Shown here one piece after another: positions 32,467 through 43,579 of a DNA stretch of 64,000 nucleotides. A program made the position numbers and the translations under genes. Each line of letters starts with the position of its first letter. The stretch's first letter is position 1. The stretch lies in NCBI RefSeq assembly GCF_000002865.3, contig NW_001865080.1, positions 196,983 to 260,982 on the forward strand, read 5' to 3'. The notes beneath the pieces are model-generated. The model ran no database searches, was not told the origin of the DNA, and saw only the letters and a list, made by a program, of their open reading frames with translations. The DNA is from Monosiga brevicollis MX1 (lineage: Eukaryota > Opisthokonta > Choanoflagellata > Craspedida > Salpingoecidae).

Positions 32467-33879
32467 TTATTGACGTGCGAGCTGATAGGCCTGCTCTTGC
32501 TTGGCAATTTCGGCAACCAGGCACTCAACAAAGGTGGGACAAAGCTGGGGCAGGTCACCCCAGAGCAGCTCATGGGTGGCAAAGGTCGTCTCCTGGCCAG
32601 CAGCCAGCAAGGGCACGAGGGTGTCCCAGCTGGGCTCGACATAGGCAAAGTCAATCTCCCCACCGCGCTGGACCGCTCGCATAAAGACGTACCAAGAGGC
32701 CATGATGCGAATGGCGTGATGGGGCACGAGGCCTCGCCGGGCCGTGGCCTCGGCCGTGGGCCGGATGAAAATGGGCATCTTGCTGGCGCCGTCGCTGCAG
32801 ATGCGGGCTACGGTGTCACCGATACTGGCATTGGAGAACCGAGCGCAAATCTCATCGCGATAGGCAGCGAGATCGATGGGTGATTCGCCAAGTCCCGGAA
32901 TGACTTCTTCCGTTTCGTAAGCCATGAAAAAGTCGGCCAGCTCGGGGTCGGTCATGGCGCGGTCAAAAGTGCGGTGGCCGCGAAGGGCCGCGAGATAGGC
33001 AAGCGCCGTGTGCCCACCATTCAAGACCCGAATCTTGGCCTCTTCGTGAGCCTGGACGTCCCGAGTGATAATGGCCCCGGCTCTATCCAGAGGTGGGCGG
33101 GCACCGGCAAAGTTGTCCTCAATCACCCAGCGAATGTACGGTTCAGCCATGATGGTGACCTGGTCCTCGATGCCAAAGCGCTCGCGAACATCGCGGGCAT
33201 GAGCTGGGTCTAGACGCGGGGTGATGCGATCCACCATGCTGCAGGGAAAGGAGACGTGAGCCTCCACCCAGGCACGGGTGGCCTCATCCTGGGCAGCCTT
33301 CAAGTATTGCAGAAAGCCCGTGCGCAACTTGTGCCCGTTCTCGCGGAGATTATCGCACGACATGAGGGTGATCGGGCGGCCATTACCAGCCATGCGCGCG
33401 CGCATCGCACCGTGCAGATAGGTGTACACACAACTGGTTGGCTGCTGTGCGAGCCCCTGCGCCACATCGGGTGCCTGGGTGCGGAGCACATCGGCTTCGT
33501 CCAGGTAGTAGCCGCTCTCGGTGACGGTCATGGAGATGATTTGGATATGATCATCAGCCGCCCGGGCAACAGCAGCCCCGTAGTCCCGAGACGCATCGAT
33601 GAGCTCGACAATGGCGCCCACCTGCCGGTACTCAGTGGCCCCATCAAAGGCCAGCGTCTTGAGCGTGTAGAGGCCGCCTTGGGCCTGCAGGGCCTCAAAG
33701 CCGGCACGGTCAGCAGCACGCAAATTAATGCCACACACCCCCCAACGCGGGTCCTCCGGCAGCAGCGTGTCCCAGTACACGGCCTGGTGAGCCCGATGGA
33801 AGGCCCCGACGCCCAGGTGCACGATCCCGGCCTGCACCTGGTCGCGCGCATACTTGATTCGCTGCAGCTCGACCGCCAT
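32467..33879 (-). CDS. Mannitol 2-dehydrogenase / polyol long-chain dehydrogenase family, 470 aa, intronless
   Basis: One uninterrupted exon from ATG 33879 to stop 32467. The N-terminal half starts with IVHLGVGAFHRAHQAVY, the Rossmann-type nucleotide-binding and family signature. TVTESGYYLD and LMSCDNLRENG follow. The catalytic Lys-x4-Asn-x2-His is in EEAKIRVLNGGHTALAY. Length and both Pfam-type halves (Mannitol_dh and its C-terminal domain) are complete. Reaction: NAD(P)-dependent oxidation of mannitol, arabinitol or uronate-derived polyols to the ketose. Absence of introns among intron-rich neighbours, and its close resemblance to bacterial/fungal enzymes, suggest horizontal acquisition (inference). 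Confidence 0.9.
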   Translation of the reverse strand: MAVELQRIKYARDQVQAGIVHLGVGAFHRAHQAVYWDTLLPEDPRWGVCGINLRAADRAGFEALQAQGGLYTLKTLAFDGATEYRQVGAIVELIDASRDYGAAVARAADDHIQIISMTVTESGYYLDEADVLRTQAPDVAQGLAQQPTSCVYTYLHGAMRARMAGNGRPITLMSCDNLRENGHKLRTGFLQYLKAAQDEATRAWVEAHVSFPCSMVDRITPRLDPAHARDVRERFGIEDQVTIMAEPYIRWVIEDNFAGARPPLDRAGAIITRDVQAHEEAKIRVLNGGHTALAYLAALRGHRTFDRAMTDPELADFFMAYETEEVIPGLGESPIDLAAYRDEICARFSNASIGDTVARICSDGASKMPIFIRPTAEATARRGLVPHHAIRIMASWYVFMRAVQRGGEIDFAYVEPSWDTLVPLLAAGQETTFATHELLWGDLPQLCPTFVECLVAEIAKQEQAYQLARQ

Positions 33880-34186
33880 TCTCTCAGGTATGGTGCTTTA
33901 TTCCCGGTTGTCTCATCTCATACAACTCTGTACCAGAGGCACGGCAGGGTAGCAGCAGCCCACCTGGACACCAGAGCCGGCAGCAGAGGAGGCCGAAAAG
34001 TTCAGCAGGCACCGAGAGAGACAGAGAGAGAGAGAGAGACATTCAATCTCATCAAGGATGTAAAAATACCACGCGTAGTAGTTCTATAACAAGCAAAACA
34101 AGAGGAACCGTTCTGATGCGATGACGCAATTGGGTTTTGTTGTTTGATTTTTTGAGAAAAAAATTTAAAAATTTTTCAAGCTGATC

Positions 34187-36576
34187 ATGATGAGGCGATG
34201 CCTCTGCGGGCGCGGCAGGAGGTGGTCCTTGGGAGCAGAGGCGGCGGTAGTGGTGGTGGTGTTGACGGTGGCTATGGCAGTGTCAGTGGTGGCAGAGGTG
34301 GAGGTGTCGTGTGCGCCAGTGGGAGGCCAGCACCTGTTGGTCAATTGGACGGCACAGGCGGAGACTGACTTTTATGCCGTTCAACTCCATCTGTGGCTCA
34401 ACGACAGCACAGCCGCGGCACCCTTTTGGCGGGGAACCACGCAGCAGACCAGCTTTTTACTTGAAGACCTTCGACCCAACATTGAGTATGCCGTATCTGT
34501 TCGCACGCATCCTGACTCAGCGCCTTCGATTGTGTGGCACTGGCGCAACGACTCGGCAGCGCCACGCCGTTGCGCACTGCTCGCCGGGCCGTCCGTGGTC
34601 GATCGTTCGGCCCTGGTCGTCGTTCAGAGCTCCACCCACGCACTGGTAGTTCAAGCGGCATCATCTGTTCAGCAACTGCACCTCACCCGACTGGGTCGTC
34701 GTGATCTCACAGAGCGTACTCCAACCCGTGTCGCCCAAGTTTTGGCTCGGCCCAGCCAGCCTGACCGTGTCCTCGGGATAGCGCGCTCTGGAGTGATCGA
34801 GATTCCTCAACTCGAGCCAGCCTCGCTGTATCTTTTGGCTGCTGATGGATACCAGGTCCTGGCACGCACCGCGGCTCCTGGTGTCACTTTTCTCTCGGTG
34901 CGAATTGCCTCATCCCTTGCCAGCCGCTTCTCAAGGAACCGAATCTCACCTGCCTCCCGGGGGCGGCGTCGGCTCACTTTCTTGTCTGGCATGAGCAGGT
35001 ATACCGCGTGTCAGAGTACACAACCGAAGTTGACTACCTGGCCAATCACAACTCAGCTGGACTCGCTGCTCAAGCTGCCTTCCTGACCAACACCAACTCG
35101 GCCCTCTTCTTCAACGTCAGCCTGAACCCTCCCGTTACCGAGTATGTCTGTGCCGCTTGGATAGGCACCCTCATCGAGGAAGAACCAGCTAGCCGAGACA
35201 AGCATAGCAAGGCCATGCTTCGAAGGACTGGCTTTTCTGCCGAGCTGTGTTGATTTATGGCACTGAGGGTCAATCGCTTTCGTTGCGGTGTCTGCTCTAG
35301 GTATTGCGTGGCACGCCAGGCAGACCTTGATTTTGCCCCATACGTGTCCTGCAATGGACCAGAGGCCGAACCCAGGTACTTTGGCCCGCGTACTTCAAAG
35401 CTGCTGGTCAGTGCTGGGCTTGTGACCGCCATGATGGACGGAACGGGTTTTGCGGGTGTAGAAATCAACCAGAGGATCCCATGTGTATTTGTGACGTCTG
35501 GGCCGATCGGATGATTGCGCTGCAAACAAGCACCGACTTCCAGCAGGTTCGAACACCGATGGGGCAAGGGGGTGGCATGCATTCATCCCAATCTTGCAAA
35601 CCAGCGAGCGGCTCGCTGATAGACCCCATGCTCTTGCCCAAACGCTAGTGCGATCCCATTACATGGGGTCCCAATCACACCCACGACGACCCGGCCTGCT
35701 ATTGGTAAGCCCGTGCCAGCCACTACTCGCTGCAATTCTTGTTGTGGTCGCCCCTTCCGATTCAAGCAAACGTGCATGCCGTAGTCCCGCTGCTCTTGGG
35801 CTCACGGTACGACATCGTGTCTCTGGCGTTTGAATGTAGCTTCAACGGGACCAGTCGCTCCAAGTGGAACATGGAGCCTGCCTCGCAAGCTGGTCTGGGA
35901 CGAAGTGACGTCTTCCTGCCCTTTTTCTACTACCAGGTCCGATTGGCATCAAACGGCAAAGCTGAAGCACCTGGCTGAGGATACTAGACGACGCTTGCCC
36001 GCAATGTCAGAGGGCGTTGCGAGTCCGATGGCCAACGCTAATTGGAGCGCGCTCTGCGCCTGTGATAGGTGCCGCAACCTTTCTATGAGAACGTCACTTT
36101 TATTGGGTCTTTTTACAGCCACCCCAGCACTGCACGGTGTGAGGTGGGCCATTTGCCCCGCACCTGTACACCGAGTTGATCTGAGGAAAAGATGGCGTCC
36201 GTTGCCCTGCGATGCGACCAGCAGCCACGACTCAAGTATGATGTCTGGACGCGTAGGGCTTTGGGCAGTTGCCGGAGAAGCAGCCTGACAAGTGTTCATG
36301 GAGTACAATGCCTGGCGCGCGCATCGTGTACGGCAACACCTTACTCGACTTGGGCTGGAACGCTACAGATGTACGCCTGCGTCCCTCGTTCGTCTGGTTG
36401 AAGAACTCGAAAAGTATCATCATTAACGCCGTGTCTTCATCCTGCAGGTTCCGCACTGGCCGCTTCATACGGTTGGGCCCAACACGACAGCACAGGTGTT
36501 GGCCAACACGCCGCTTCTGCAACAAGCTTTCGATGATCTGCAGCGGTGGCTTGTACCCCGCTGCTGTGGTTGTTGA
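34187..36576 (+). CDS. Secreted FN3-containing protein, NDNF-like (model partial)
   Basis: Exons that join well: 34187-34897, 34924-35141, 35301-35375, 35462-35546, about 35601-35695, 35755 onward, and a last exon 36448-36576. ATG 34187 or 34190 is followed by a hydrophobic signal segment. Residues ~45-125 resemble a fibronectin type III fold (LLVNWTAQAETDFYAVQLHLW...NIEYAVSVRT). Further on, an S-A-H-F-L-V-W-H segment and a Tyr-Cys-Val-Ala...Cys pair resemble the NDNF/DUF2369 extracellular family. Several N-glycosylation sequons and an even number of Cys support secretion. Exons between 35950 and 36447 are not resolved, and the intron at 34898-34923 would be only 26 bp, so that junction is doubtful. 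Function unknown. Confidence 0.45.
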
Positions 36577-36742
36577 TGCGTCTTGGGGGCAGACATGACA
36601 TAATATTCACGAATTTCTGACGAATTTAGACATAATTTTGACATATTTTTTTTTTGAAAAATGGCATGTGAATCAAAAGCACTGAGGCATCAAACAAGTG
36701 TGGACACTGAGGGGCATGTACACGAGAGGAATGAGCATGCGT

Positions 36743-39082
36743 TTATTCGCCGATGATGTGAAGCAGAAGGCGCTTGTAGTCACCACTGCAGTCGCCCTCG
36801 ACCATCTTTGAGAGCTTCTTGTGATACAGCTCGTGGAAGCGTTGCTTCACCACCTCGAGGTCCTTCTCCGAACGTGTAACAATCACACGAATCAGATCGG
36901 CATCGGCAGTGCCAAAACCCTACACACACGGTCGGAACAAAGTTGTTAACAGAGACAAAAGAGGGAGAAATAGGCAAACCATAAAAATGAGAGCGCACAG
37001 ACAAGACAAGGCCCAAACAGGATCGTCCGAGCGCTCAAGACACGTACCTTCATGGCGCGGTAAGCCCGCTCGGCAAAGTAGCCGGGCATGTCGACGGCAG
37101 CCTGCAGCATAGACACCATGGCAAACTCGTAGTTGCCGCTCATTTCCTGCCATGACGGATGAATGAAAGAGTCGGAAGTGAGAGGCACGAGGGGTGGAAC
37201 AATCGAGGGGTGGGTTGTGGTAGGGCAGGCCCCACCTTCTCGATAGCGCGGCGAAGGCCGTAGTCGCTGATCTTGGCGTACTCGTCGGCCGTAGCTACAG
37301 ACATGTGCCAAAGAGGGGTCAGGCTGGCTGTACCGGATCACAAAAGGGCACGTGCAAGAGTGGAATTGAAGGTGACAGACCCTTGATCTGAGCGGCTGAA
37401 CGTGACATGAAGATGCGGTTGAACTCCGACTGCATAGGCAAGGCGACAAGGGAAAAGAAGAAGAAGAAGAAGAAGAAGCGTGAGAATGTCCCTCCACAGT
37501 GTGAGCTAGTGCCTTGATCCACGGGACGGGAAAGAGGGCGCATCGCCATCCTGAAACACAACTGCGCCAAACCAGCAGGCCTTGGCAAAAGACACCAAAG
37601 CTGAATCATACCTCGTCGGTGCCCCAGCGCTTCTCGCCGGCGTCAAACAGTGCCTTGGCCTGAGATGGTAAAACGGGTCGACAACATGGGGTCAGGGCGG
37701 TGTGTGTCTTGTTCTGGGGGGCGGGGTACAGAGGGTACTCACGTCTTCGCTGGCCAGGGCTTGGTCCACCTTGTCCGTCTCGTCACGGTTGGCCTGGAGC
37801 AAGGAAATGTAGATGCGCTTGAGGTGACCACCATTTTCCGAGGAAATGGCCTTTTCCAGATCCTTGTGATAGGCCTTTTCGTAGGCAGCCTTGATGGCTG
37901 CAATCTAATTTGAGTAAAGCGATAGAGGTGAAGATCAAGTGAGATCAAGTGAGCGACGGACGTAGGACACTGAAATTGGCTGCATGGGGTACAGGCGCAC
38001 ATACCTCGGCATTGGAGCGGGTGGCCAGAATCTCGGTAATGTCTGCGATAGAGCCACGGGGAGGGCCATGGCAGCGGTGAGATGGCGGGATCAGGCTTCC
38101 GTGTGCAAGATGCGCGGCAACAAGCTTTTGGGTAGAGCGGCAGGCGGGAAAATCTCCAACTGACCAGCCTCGTCTGTGCCAGCGCCCTTCATGGCCTCGT
38201 GCAGAGAGAAGGCATCATATCTGATGTTCAAAAAACAACCAAACCGTCACTCCAGTGAGGCGACTATCATCAGAGCTGACAAAGGATGAAGAGGGACAAG
38301 GCGCAGCTTGAACATCGTTGTATCAGCGGGAATCTGCTACTTACTCGGCCGGGGGCATCATCATGGCAAGGACGGCGCGCTCGAGGTTGCCGCCAAGCTC
38401 TATCCAGAATTGGAAAAAAAAAAAAACGAAAAGAAAGGGTCGCACTGTAAGTCAAGGCGAGAACAACTTGTTTAACAATTTTTTTTTCTTTTTTTTGAGA
38501 AAAACCACAAAAGCACAAGAAAAAAACACGTCTCTTCTTACCCGACTTGAGATCATCCACAAGATCACGGCCAAACATGGTCTATCGAATCCAGTCCGGT
38601 TTGATCCGAAGAGTCATCAATGAGAGATCGGGGCAGTCGGGAACAAGGGTCGGGCAGATCAAAAGTGAGCACATGTTTGTTTACCTTGTACTGGACCTTG
38701 AGCTGCTGGCGCTGCGCATTGTCGACGGAGCAGAGCACTTCGATAACAGCGCGCTCGTTGCAACCAAGACCTGTACATGTCGCGTGATGAGTGATGAGTG
38801 AACCAGACTCGACTTTGGTGGTGGTGGGGGCACCGATAAAACTGTGGCAAGAGACGGTGGCGCAGCACTAGCACTGACCCTTCATGGCCTTGCGCAAAGC
38901 CTGCATCGTGCCACACAGATGGTGGAAGCGCCCAAGGGATTTGTATAAGTTGAAGACAGACAGCGCACGCAACGAGAGCCGGCCACAAACCGCTCAACAA
39001 AACAACAAATTAAGACAGTGAATGGGCGGACCTTGCAGAGTTCTTCGCCATCAAAGGCGGTGTGGGCGTGAATCGTAGCCAT
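36743..39082 (-). CDS. Annexin, four repeats, 313 aa, 13 exons
   Basis: Thirteen exons join in frame (39032-39082, 38879-38900, 38685-38770, 38542-38581, 38345-38399, 38165-38220, 38005-38042, 37743-37904, 37612-37659, 37381-37429, 37236-37294, 37048-37146, 36743-36919; 942 bases). All four annexin repeats are present. Type II calcium loops: repeat 1 MKGLGCNE (Cys for the usual Thr), repeat 2 MKGAGTDE, repeat 3 KRWGTDES, repeat 4 MKGFGTAD. The acidic partners lie about 40 residues later (for example GDCSGDYKRLLL in repeat 4). The N-terminal tail is only ~10 residues, so no S100-type regulatory tail. Role: calcium-dependent binding to acidic phospholipid membranes. One exon is just 22 bases. 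Confidence 0.95.
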
Positions 39083-40143
39083 GATGCTGTCCTACAAAGT
39101 TCACGGGCACAGTTACCATGAGACCCAGGCGAGGGCACAAGGGCAGAAGAAAGAGGAGGGGGGGTGAAGGTGCGGGCCGCGCTGCCATGCCTCGCTCGGG
39201 GACGTGCCACTGACTTTTGGATGCTTGAGAAATGAAAAAAAAATGCCACACCTCGTCGATGAGGATTGCCACTCTCTGCAGCGCTGATGGTGATTCCGCA
39301 ACTTCTCTGGATAGTATGCGGTCACGTCTCACATCTCTGATTTATAGTAGATATGGTAAGGCTTGCAAGTCTTGTAAAGCTCCATAGCTCCATATCTCTG
39401 ACTGATGACGACGATGACAATGTTGCCTCTGTAAATATGTCTCACTTGCATCACTGCTCTCGAGTCAAAATGCTGACTCGTCGCGTCCAGTGCTGCTCGA
39501 GCTGGTCATCATCCATCTAAATATATCAGTATCTTCTTTATTTAGACTTCCGCCACAGTCAGCGCCTTTTAAAATTCTGACATTCTATTTGTCAGAAGCT
39601 CTGAAGGCGCCAACGACCGTTTGACGCGGCTGCGACTCTGGGGGGGGGGTTTTTTTTTCAACTTGAATTGGCGAGCTTGCTGCGCGTGTTGTGGGTCAGA
39701 GGGGACGAAGCGAAGGGCCGTCTGGGCAATGCGCTTGGCTGGGGGGAAGAAGGACTGGTGTTGCACGGCCATGGTCATACCATGATCAGGGGGACGGGGT
39801 AGTCTGGTGAGGGGATGATTGGTGCCCACCGGTCGGCCAGACATGTCGACAACTCCGGCGGCAGGGAAAGCGCCGATGCATACGGCATCGGCCTCACCCA
39901 CCGTGCGACAACTATTGGCGATTCCGGTAACGATCAAGCGCTTGATGGTTCCATTCTCCCAGCCCTTTGATTTCCCAGCCGGCGATCCTCGTGTGTAAAT
40001 GCATTTGCTTCACCGGGCGCATGCTCATCGTCCTGTGTGGGCTAGGGTTCATCGCAATGGCCCGACGCAGCTGGGTCTTCGCCTCTTCCATGGGCGACCT
40101 TACGCGACCATCCGGACCGCCCCGAGCCTCATCCACAGCTTCA
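39083..40143. other. Intergenic region with one doubtful minus-strand frame (39569-39937)
   Basis: A 122-codon frame on the minus strand (39937 to 39569) has fairly balanced composition in its first 90 codons, then Lys/Pro/Arg-rich sequence over a homopolymer junction (39640-39660). It is divergent to the gene at 40144. It has no domain and could be a small gene or chance. The rest is AT-richer with no gene. Confidence 0.3.
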
Positions 40144-41305
40144 TGGCATCTGCGCCCCCTCTTCAATGTCGGCTCCGGCTCCTTTGGTCCCCTCGTTGCT
40201 GGTTGAGCGCGCAACCTGATTCCTGGTTCACGCATCGTGTGTGCAGGGCGTTGCGCACGCTCCTCTTCCACGAATGCTTAGCATGGGCCACCCGAGGGTA
40301 CCAGGTCATCTTTTTGACGAGTACATCTGAGGATCTGGGCCGCATCCCTCCCTTAATGTGTACTCAACTCGAGCGTCCGAGCCTTGCAACCCTTGACGCC
40401 ATTGAAATTCGTCACCTCCCCGCGTGAGTTCGACTCCACCCCGCATTGGCGCGCCGTCGTTGTTGTTTCCGTCCTGCTGCTGCCTCAACCTTTTGGCCAC
40501 ACACAGACACTCACAGACAATTACTTTTTCTCATTGCGCGGATGGACGGAGATAGGCGCTCGGATTTACTGGCCTATTTGAGTTGTTGCCACCGGGCCAT
40601 TCAGCACACGCGTTGGCTGCTGGTCCTTGACGATGTGCAGGCTTGGGCGCAGGTTTGTGCTTCCGCCGGGATGAGGTTCTCTCAGACGAGAGCCATGTGC
40701 GTGCCGTCAGGCAATGTCACGCCCATGGCCCTTCTCATTTCCCTTTCCTTGCCCCGCTGTGCTACCCTGTTTCAGGCGCCGAGCGACGTGGCGCGGATCG
40801 TGGCTCTAGCACGCAACGCCACTGCCACCGAGTCGTACGTGGGGCCCAGGGTCTTGACCGTCTTAATAAACAGTGAAAAACGAAAAACGGGTCTGCCGGC
40901 ATTTGTTCTCATCACTGGTCGTGCTGGTGGGGTTAGAGGCCAATCGTCAGCCCTGTGCGTCGGCTGCGTGCTGCGGGAGCCCATCAGCCCCGATGAACAA
41001 AGTCGGCTGCAGGTGCTGCGACGCTTTATGGGTCCCATATTGCGCTTACACACATCGACGGTGCGTCAGGTCATCTCCCCTAGTTGAATGCAGATCAAAC
41101 CTGGTCGTCCACAAGGCTCAAAGCATGCTCAAAAACACGCCTCTCCCCGTGTGTGTTTGCCGCCGTGCAGCGTGATCCGCCAAACCGTTTACAAGGCCAT
41201 CTGGTCCTGGCTGCGCAACCCTGGATCCAAAACTATGACGAGCACCAAACCGAGGTTGTCCTGGACATGGGCCCAGACGACTGGCAATTGCTCCACGCGG
41301 AGTGA
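40144..41305 (+). CDS. Unrecognised multi-exon protein (RecA-like fold possible)
   Basis: Supported joins: exon 1 40144 to about 40203, exon 2 about 40249-40431 (donor CCCGC|GTGAGT), exon 3 about 40517-40650, then pieces at 40777-40849 and 40950-41061, and a last exon about 41170-41305 ending at a stop. Exon 2 gives a hydrophobic strand pattern (GYQVIFLTSTSE), and exon 3 gives a RWLLVLDDVQAW strand with two Asp. The alternation of hydrophobic strands and helices recalls RecA-like proteins without a P-loop, such as Elongator subunits Elp5/Elp6. This is a weak guess only. Exact boundaries of exons 4-5 are uncertain. Confidence 0.45.
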
Positions 41306-41429
41306 CGTGCTGAGAAATGCACCGTATCAAAGCCCGAATAACGTGACTGACAGACTACAATTTTATCATACCGCTCAGCGGCGTTCTGCCAATTCTCTTT
41401 GCCAAAGTCTAAGGCAGCCGCCAGGTGGC

Positions 41430-41497
41430 AGCGAAAAAGAAAAAAAAGAAAAAAGAAAAAAGAAAAAAGAAAAAAGAAAAAAGAAAAAAAAAAAAAG
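41430..41497. repeat. (GAAAAAA)n tract
   Basis: About eight units of GAAAAAA/GAAAAA ending in a longer A run, in the convergent gap between the genes ending at 41305 and 41610. The Lys-rich and Phe-rich frames across it are artefacts. Confidence 0.9.
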
Positions 41498-41609
41498 CAA
41501 GGAGGAAAAGGATACACACAAAGCAAAGGAAGACGACTGCGTGGGGAAGCTAGGGCGAGCGACGACAGAGCATGGGTGGTCAAAAACTTGGATGATGGCA
41601 GAGACAAGG

Positions 41610-42801
41610 TCATGCTTTTGGACTGGAGGAACGTCGCGCACGCTTGCTGGTGGGCGATCCCGACTCGGAAGCTCCTGGCTCTGGTATTGATGCAGTGCCA
41701 CCGGCCTGGCTCGGGCCAGACCGGTCTTCTGTTGCATGTGCATCGGCACCGTCTGCTACCGTCGGTTGTGACGCGCGCCGGCCGGTTCCCGATCCGGCTG
41801 TAGAAGATCGCGGGGTTGTTGTGTTGGGGCGGCGCAAGGGTCGTCGCTTGCGGGCAGACCTGGGTGTGTCTATCGTTCAACAAGCAAGCATGCCGACACG
41901 CGTCTAGTGAGAAAAGCCGGTGGACATTGCCTTCAAGAATTGCATCTCACTGCTTTGGGCAGGTAGCAGATTGGCCGGGTAAGTGGGCCACAGCGTTTGG
42001 CCCTTGGACAATCAACTACCTTGTGCATCGGAGCGCAGAATGATACGCTGGCACTCTAAAGCGTTGAGGGTCGTCTGGAAGAAAGCCAGCCGCCTTGTCT
42101 GATCTGTTGACAGCGGGAAGCACGCATCATGGTTTGCGTCGACACGTTCAAGACAGGCAGAGAGATACCGGTCAGATGGGTAGGATGTGGTGCGAACGGG
42201 GCCCCTGCAGGAGGCCGGCCAGGCCCATCTTCATCACGCACCTTCGGTTGGTTCCACCTTGAGTATCAGGTGCGTTCCCAGCGCCTCTACAGGACAGCAA
42301 GGGATAAAACCGGTGTGACCCTGCGTGCGCGCGAGAGAAGATGACCAGGCGCTCGCCGACGCAACGGTTACGAACCAGAGTGCCGGGCCTCGAAAACTTG
42401 ATCGTTCAGCTGCACAAATGGGGTGGCTGTGTGCTGGCCCTGCCGTGATTCGCGAGGTTGGTGTCAGCGCAACGCACACGCACAGGTATTGCGTCTGTGT
42501 CCTCCACGATCACTCACGATGATGTGAAATGCTCGGGCAGCATTTGCATCGGTGCGGGGCAGCTCAAAGTCGGCCACCACATACGTGACCTGTCGTTGGC
42601 CCAACAAGCCAGGTAGTGAAAGCAACAACAAGTCAAAAGCCACAGCTTCGTTCCAGCGTGACATACCTCATACTCATCACCATCTTCGGCATCTACTGGA
42701 ATCCCTCCCTCATTCACCGCCGTCGCCGTCGCCGTCGCCGCTGTCGTGACCGTTGCGTTGACCGCCTCGGCCTCCGTGTCCGTCGTCGTCGTCGTCGCCA
42801 T
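41610..42801 (-). CDS. Unrecognised protein with acidic Thr-rich N-terminus and basic disordered tail
   Basis: Exons that join: 42667-42801 (ATG 42801), 42518-42589, about 42242-42286, a piece near 42030-42109, and a last exon ending at 41610. Residues 1-45 are Thr/Ala-rich and acidic. The middle exons encode a short beta-rich core (VTYVVADFELPRTD...AFHIIALGTHLILKVEPTE), then DQTRRLAFFQTTLNALECQRIILRSD. The tail is Ser/Pro/Arg-rich with a KRARR patch, which suggests a nuclear protein. No family is recognised, and exon 4 is uncertain. Confidence 0.45.
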
Positions 42802-42930
42802 CAGTTCCGGGTTTAAAAAGTCTGACAATAGGATAGATGAGTCTTCTCAAGTCTTCATCAGTCTCCCGGAAGACGACAACCTGGACGCTTTGACAGTGTG
42901 TATGTGTATGTGTATGTGTGTGTGTGTGTG

Positions 42931-42961
<31 letters not shown>

Positions 42962-42964
42962 GGA

Positions 42965-43005
<41 letters not shown>

Positions 43006-43579
43006 CTCTTCTCTCTCTCTCTTGTTTTTTTCTTCTGTCAGCAGTTGCTCGCTCGTTGCCGCTGCCGTTCTCTTCTTCTTCATCTGCTTCATATTCTTCA
43101 TCTCTTCATCATTGTCGGCGTCGTCGGCGTCGGCGGCGGCGGTGTCATTGGACTCAGCAGTGGAGTGCAGGAATCTGCATTTGCATTTGTGCGAGTGTTG
43201 CTCGGCTTGGTGTTGGCAAGATCGGTTAGGTTGGTGTGAATGGGCCGTCGGCAGCAGCGTCTGCTTCGTTTTCAGAAGGAGCTGTCTGGAACGACCGACC
43301 ACCGGCACACTCGGGTCGTGCCAAGTTGAGGGACGGCGGCTCCTCGGTGCGTGTGTGGGCGTGTGTGTGGTCATCCATAGCCGACCATCGTGAGGTAAGC
43401 CTGCTCTTCTGCCTGTGATGGTTGAGCTCCTCGTCATTTGGGACAAAGGTCCCTACAGGCAGCCCTGATGATCGGTGTGATCAAAAGCCAGCCCACGCTC
43501 GCTTTCTTGGTTCGAAATCTGGCTTCACTTCATTCATCGCGCCTCCACCACCTGTGTCGACTCTACCCTGGTCTTAGCC
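42802..43579. other. Divergent intergenic region with (TG)n and (CT)n tracts
   Basis: Shared upstream region of the minus-strand gene at 42801 and the adaptor at 43580. TG-rich block at 42896-42945, then (CT)n at 42945-43025. Open frames rich in Ser-Leu or Arg-Glu are produced by the repeats. 5' non-coding exons of the adaptor may lie here. Confidence 0.6.
42896..43025. repeat. Compound (TG)n-(CT)n microsatellite
   Basis: TG/TATG units followed by about 40 CT-rich units, upstream of the PH-SH2-PTB-SH3 adaptor. Confidence 0.9.

Noticed and set aside
32038-32883. 281-codon plus-strand frame
   Set aside because: It reads through the tRNA gene and then antisense of the mannitol dehydrogenase exon; no domain.
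41399-41803. Lys-rich plus-strand frame and Phe-rich minus-strand frames
   Set aside because: Produced by the GAAAAAA repeat at 41430-41497; it overlaps the last exon of the minus-strand gene.
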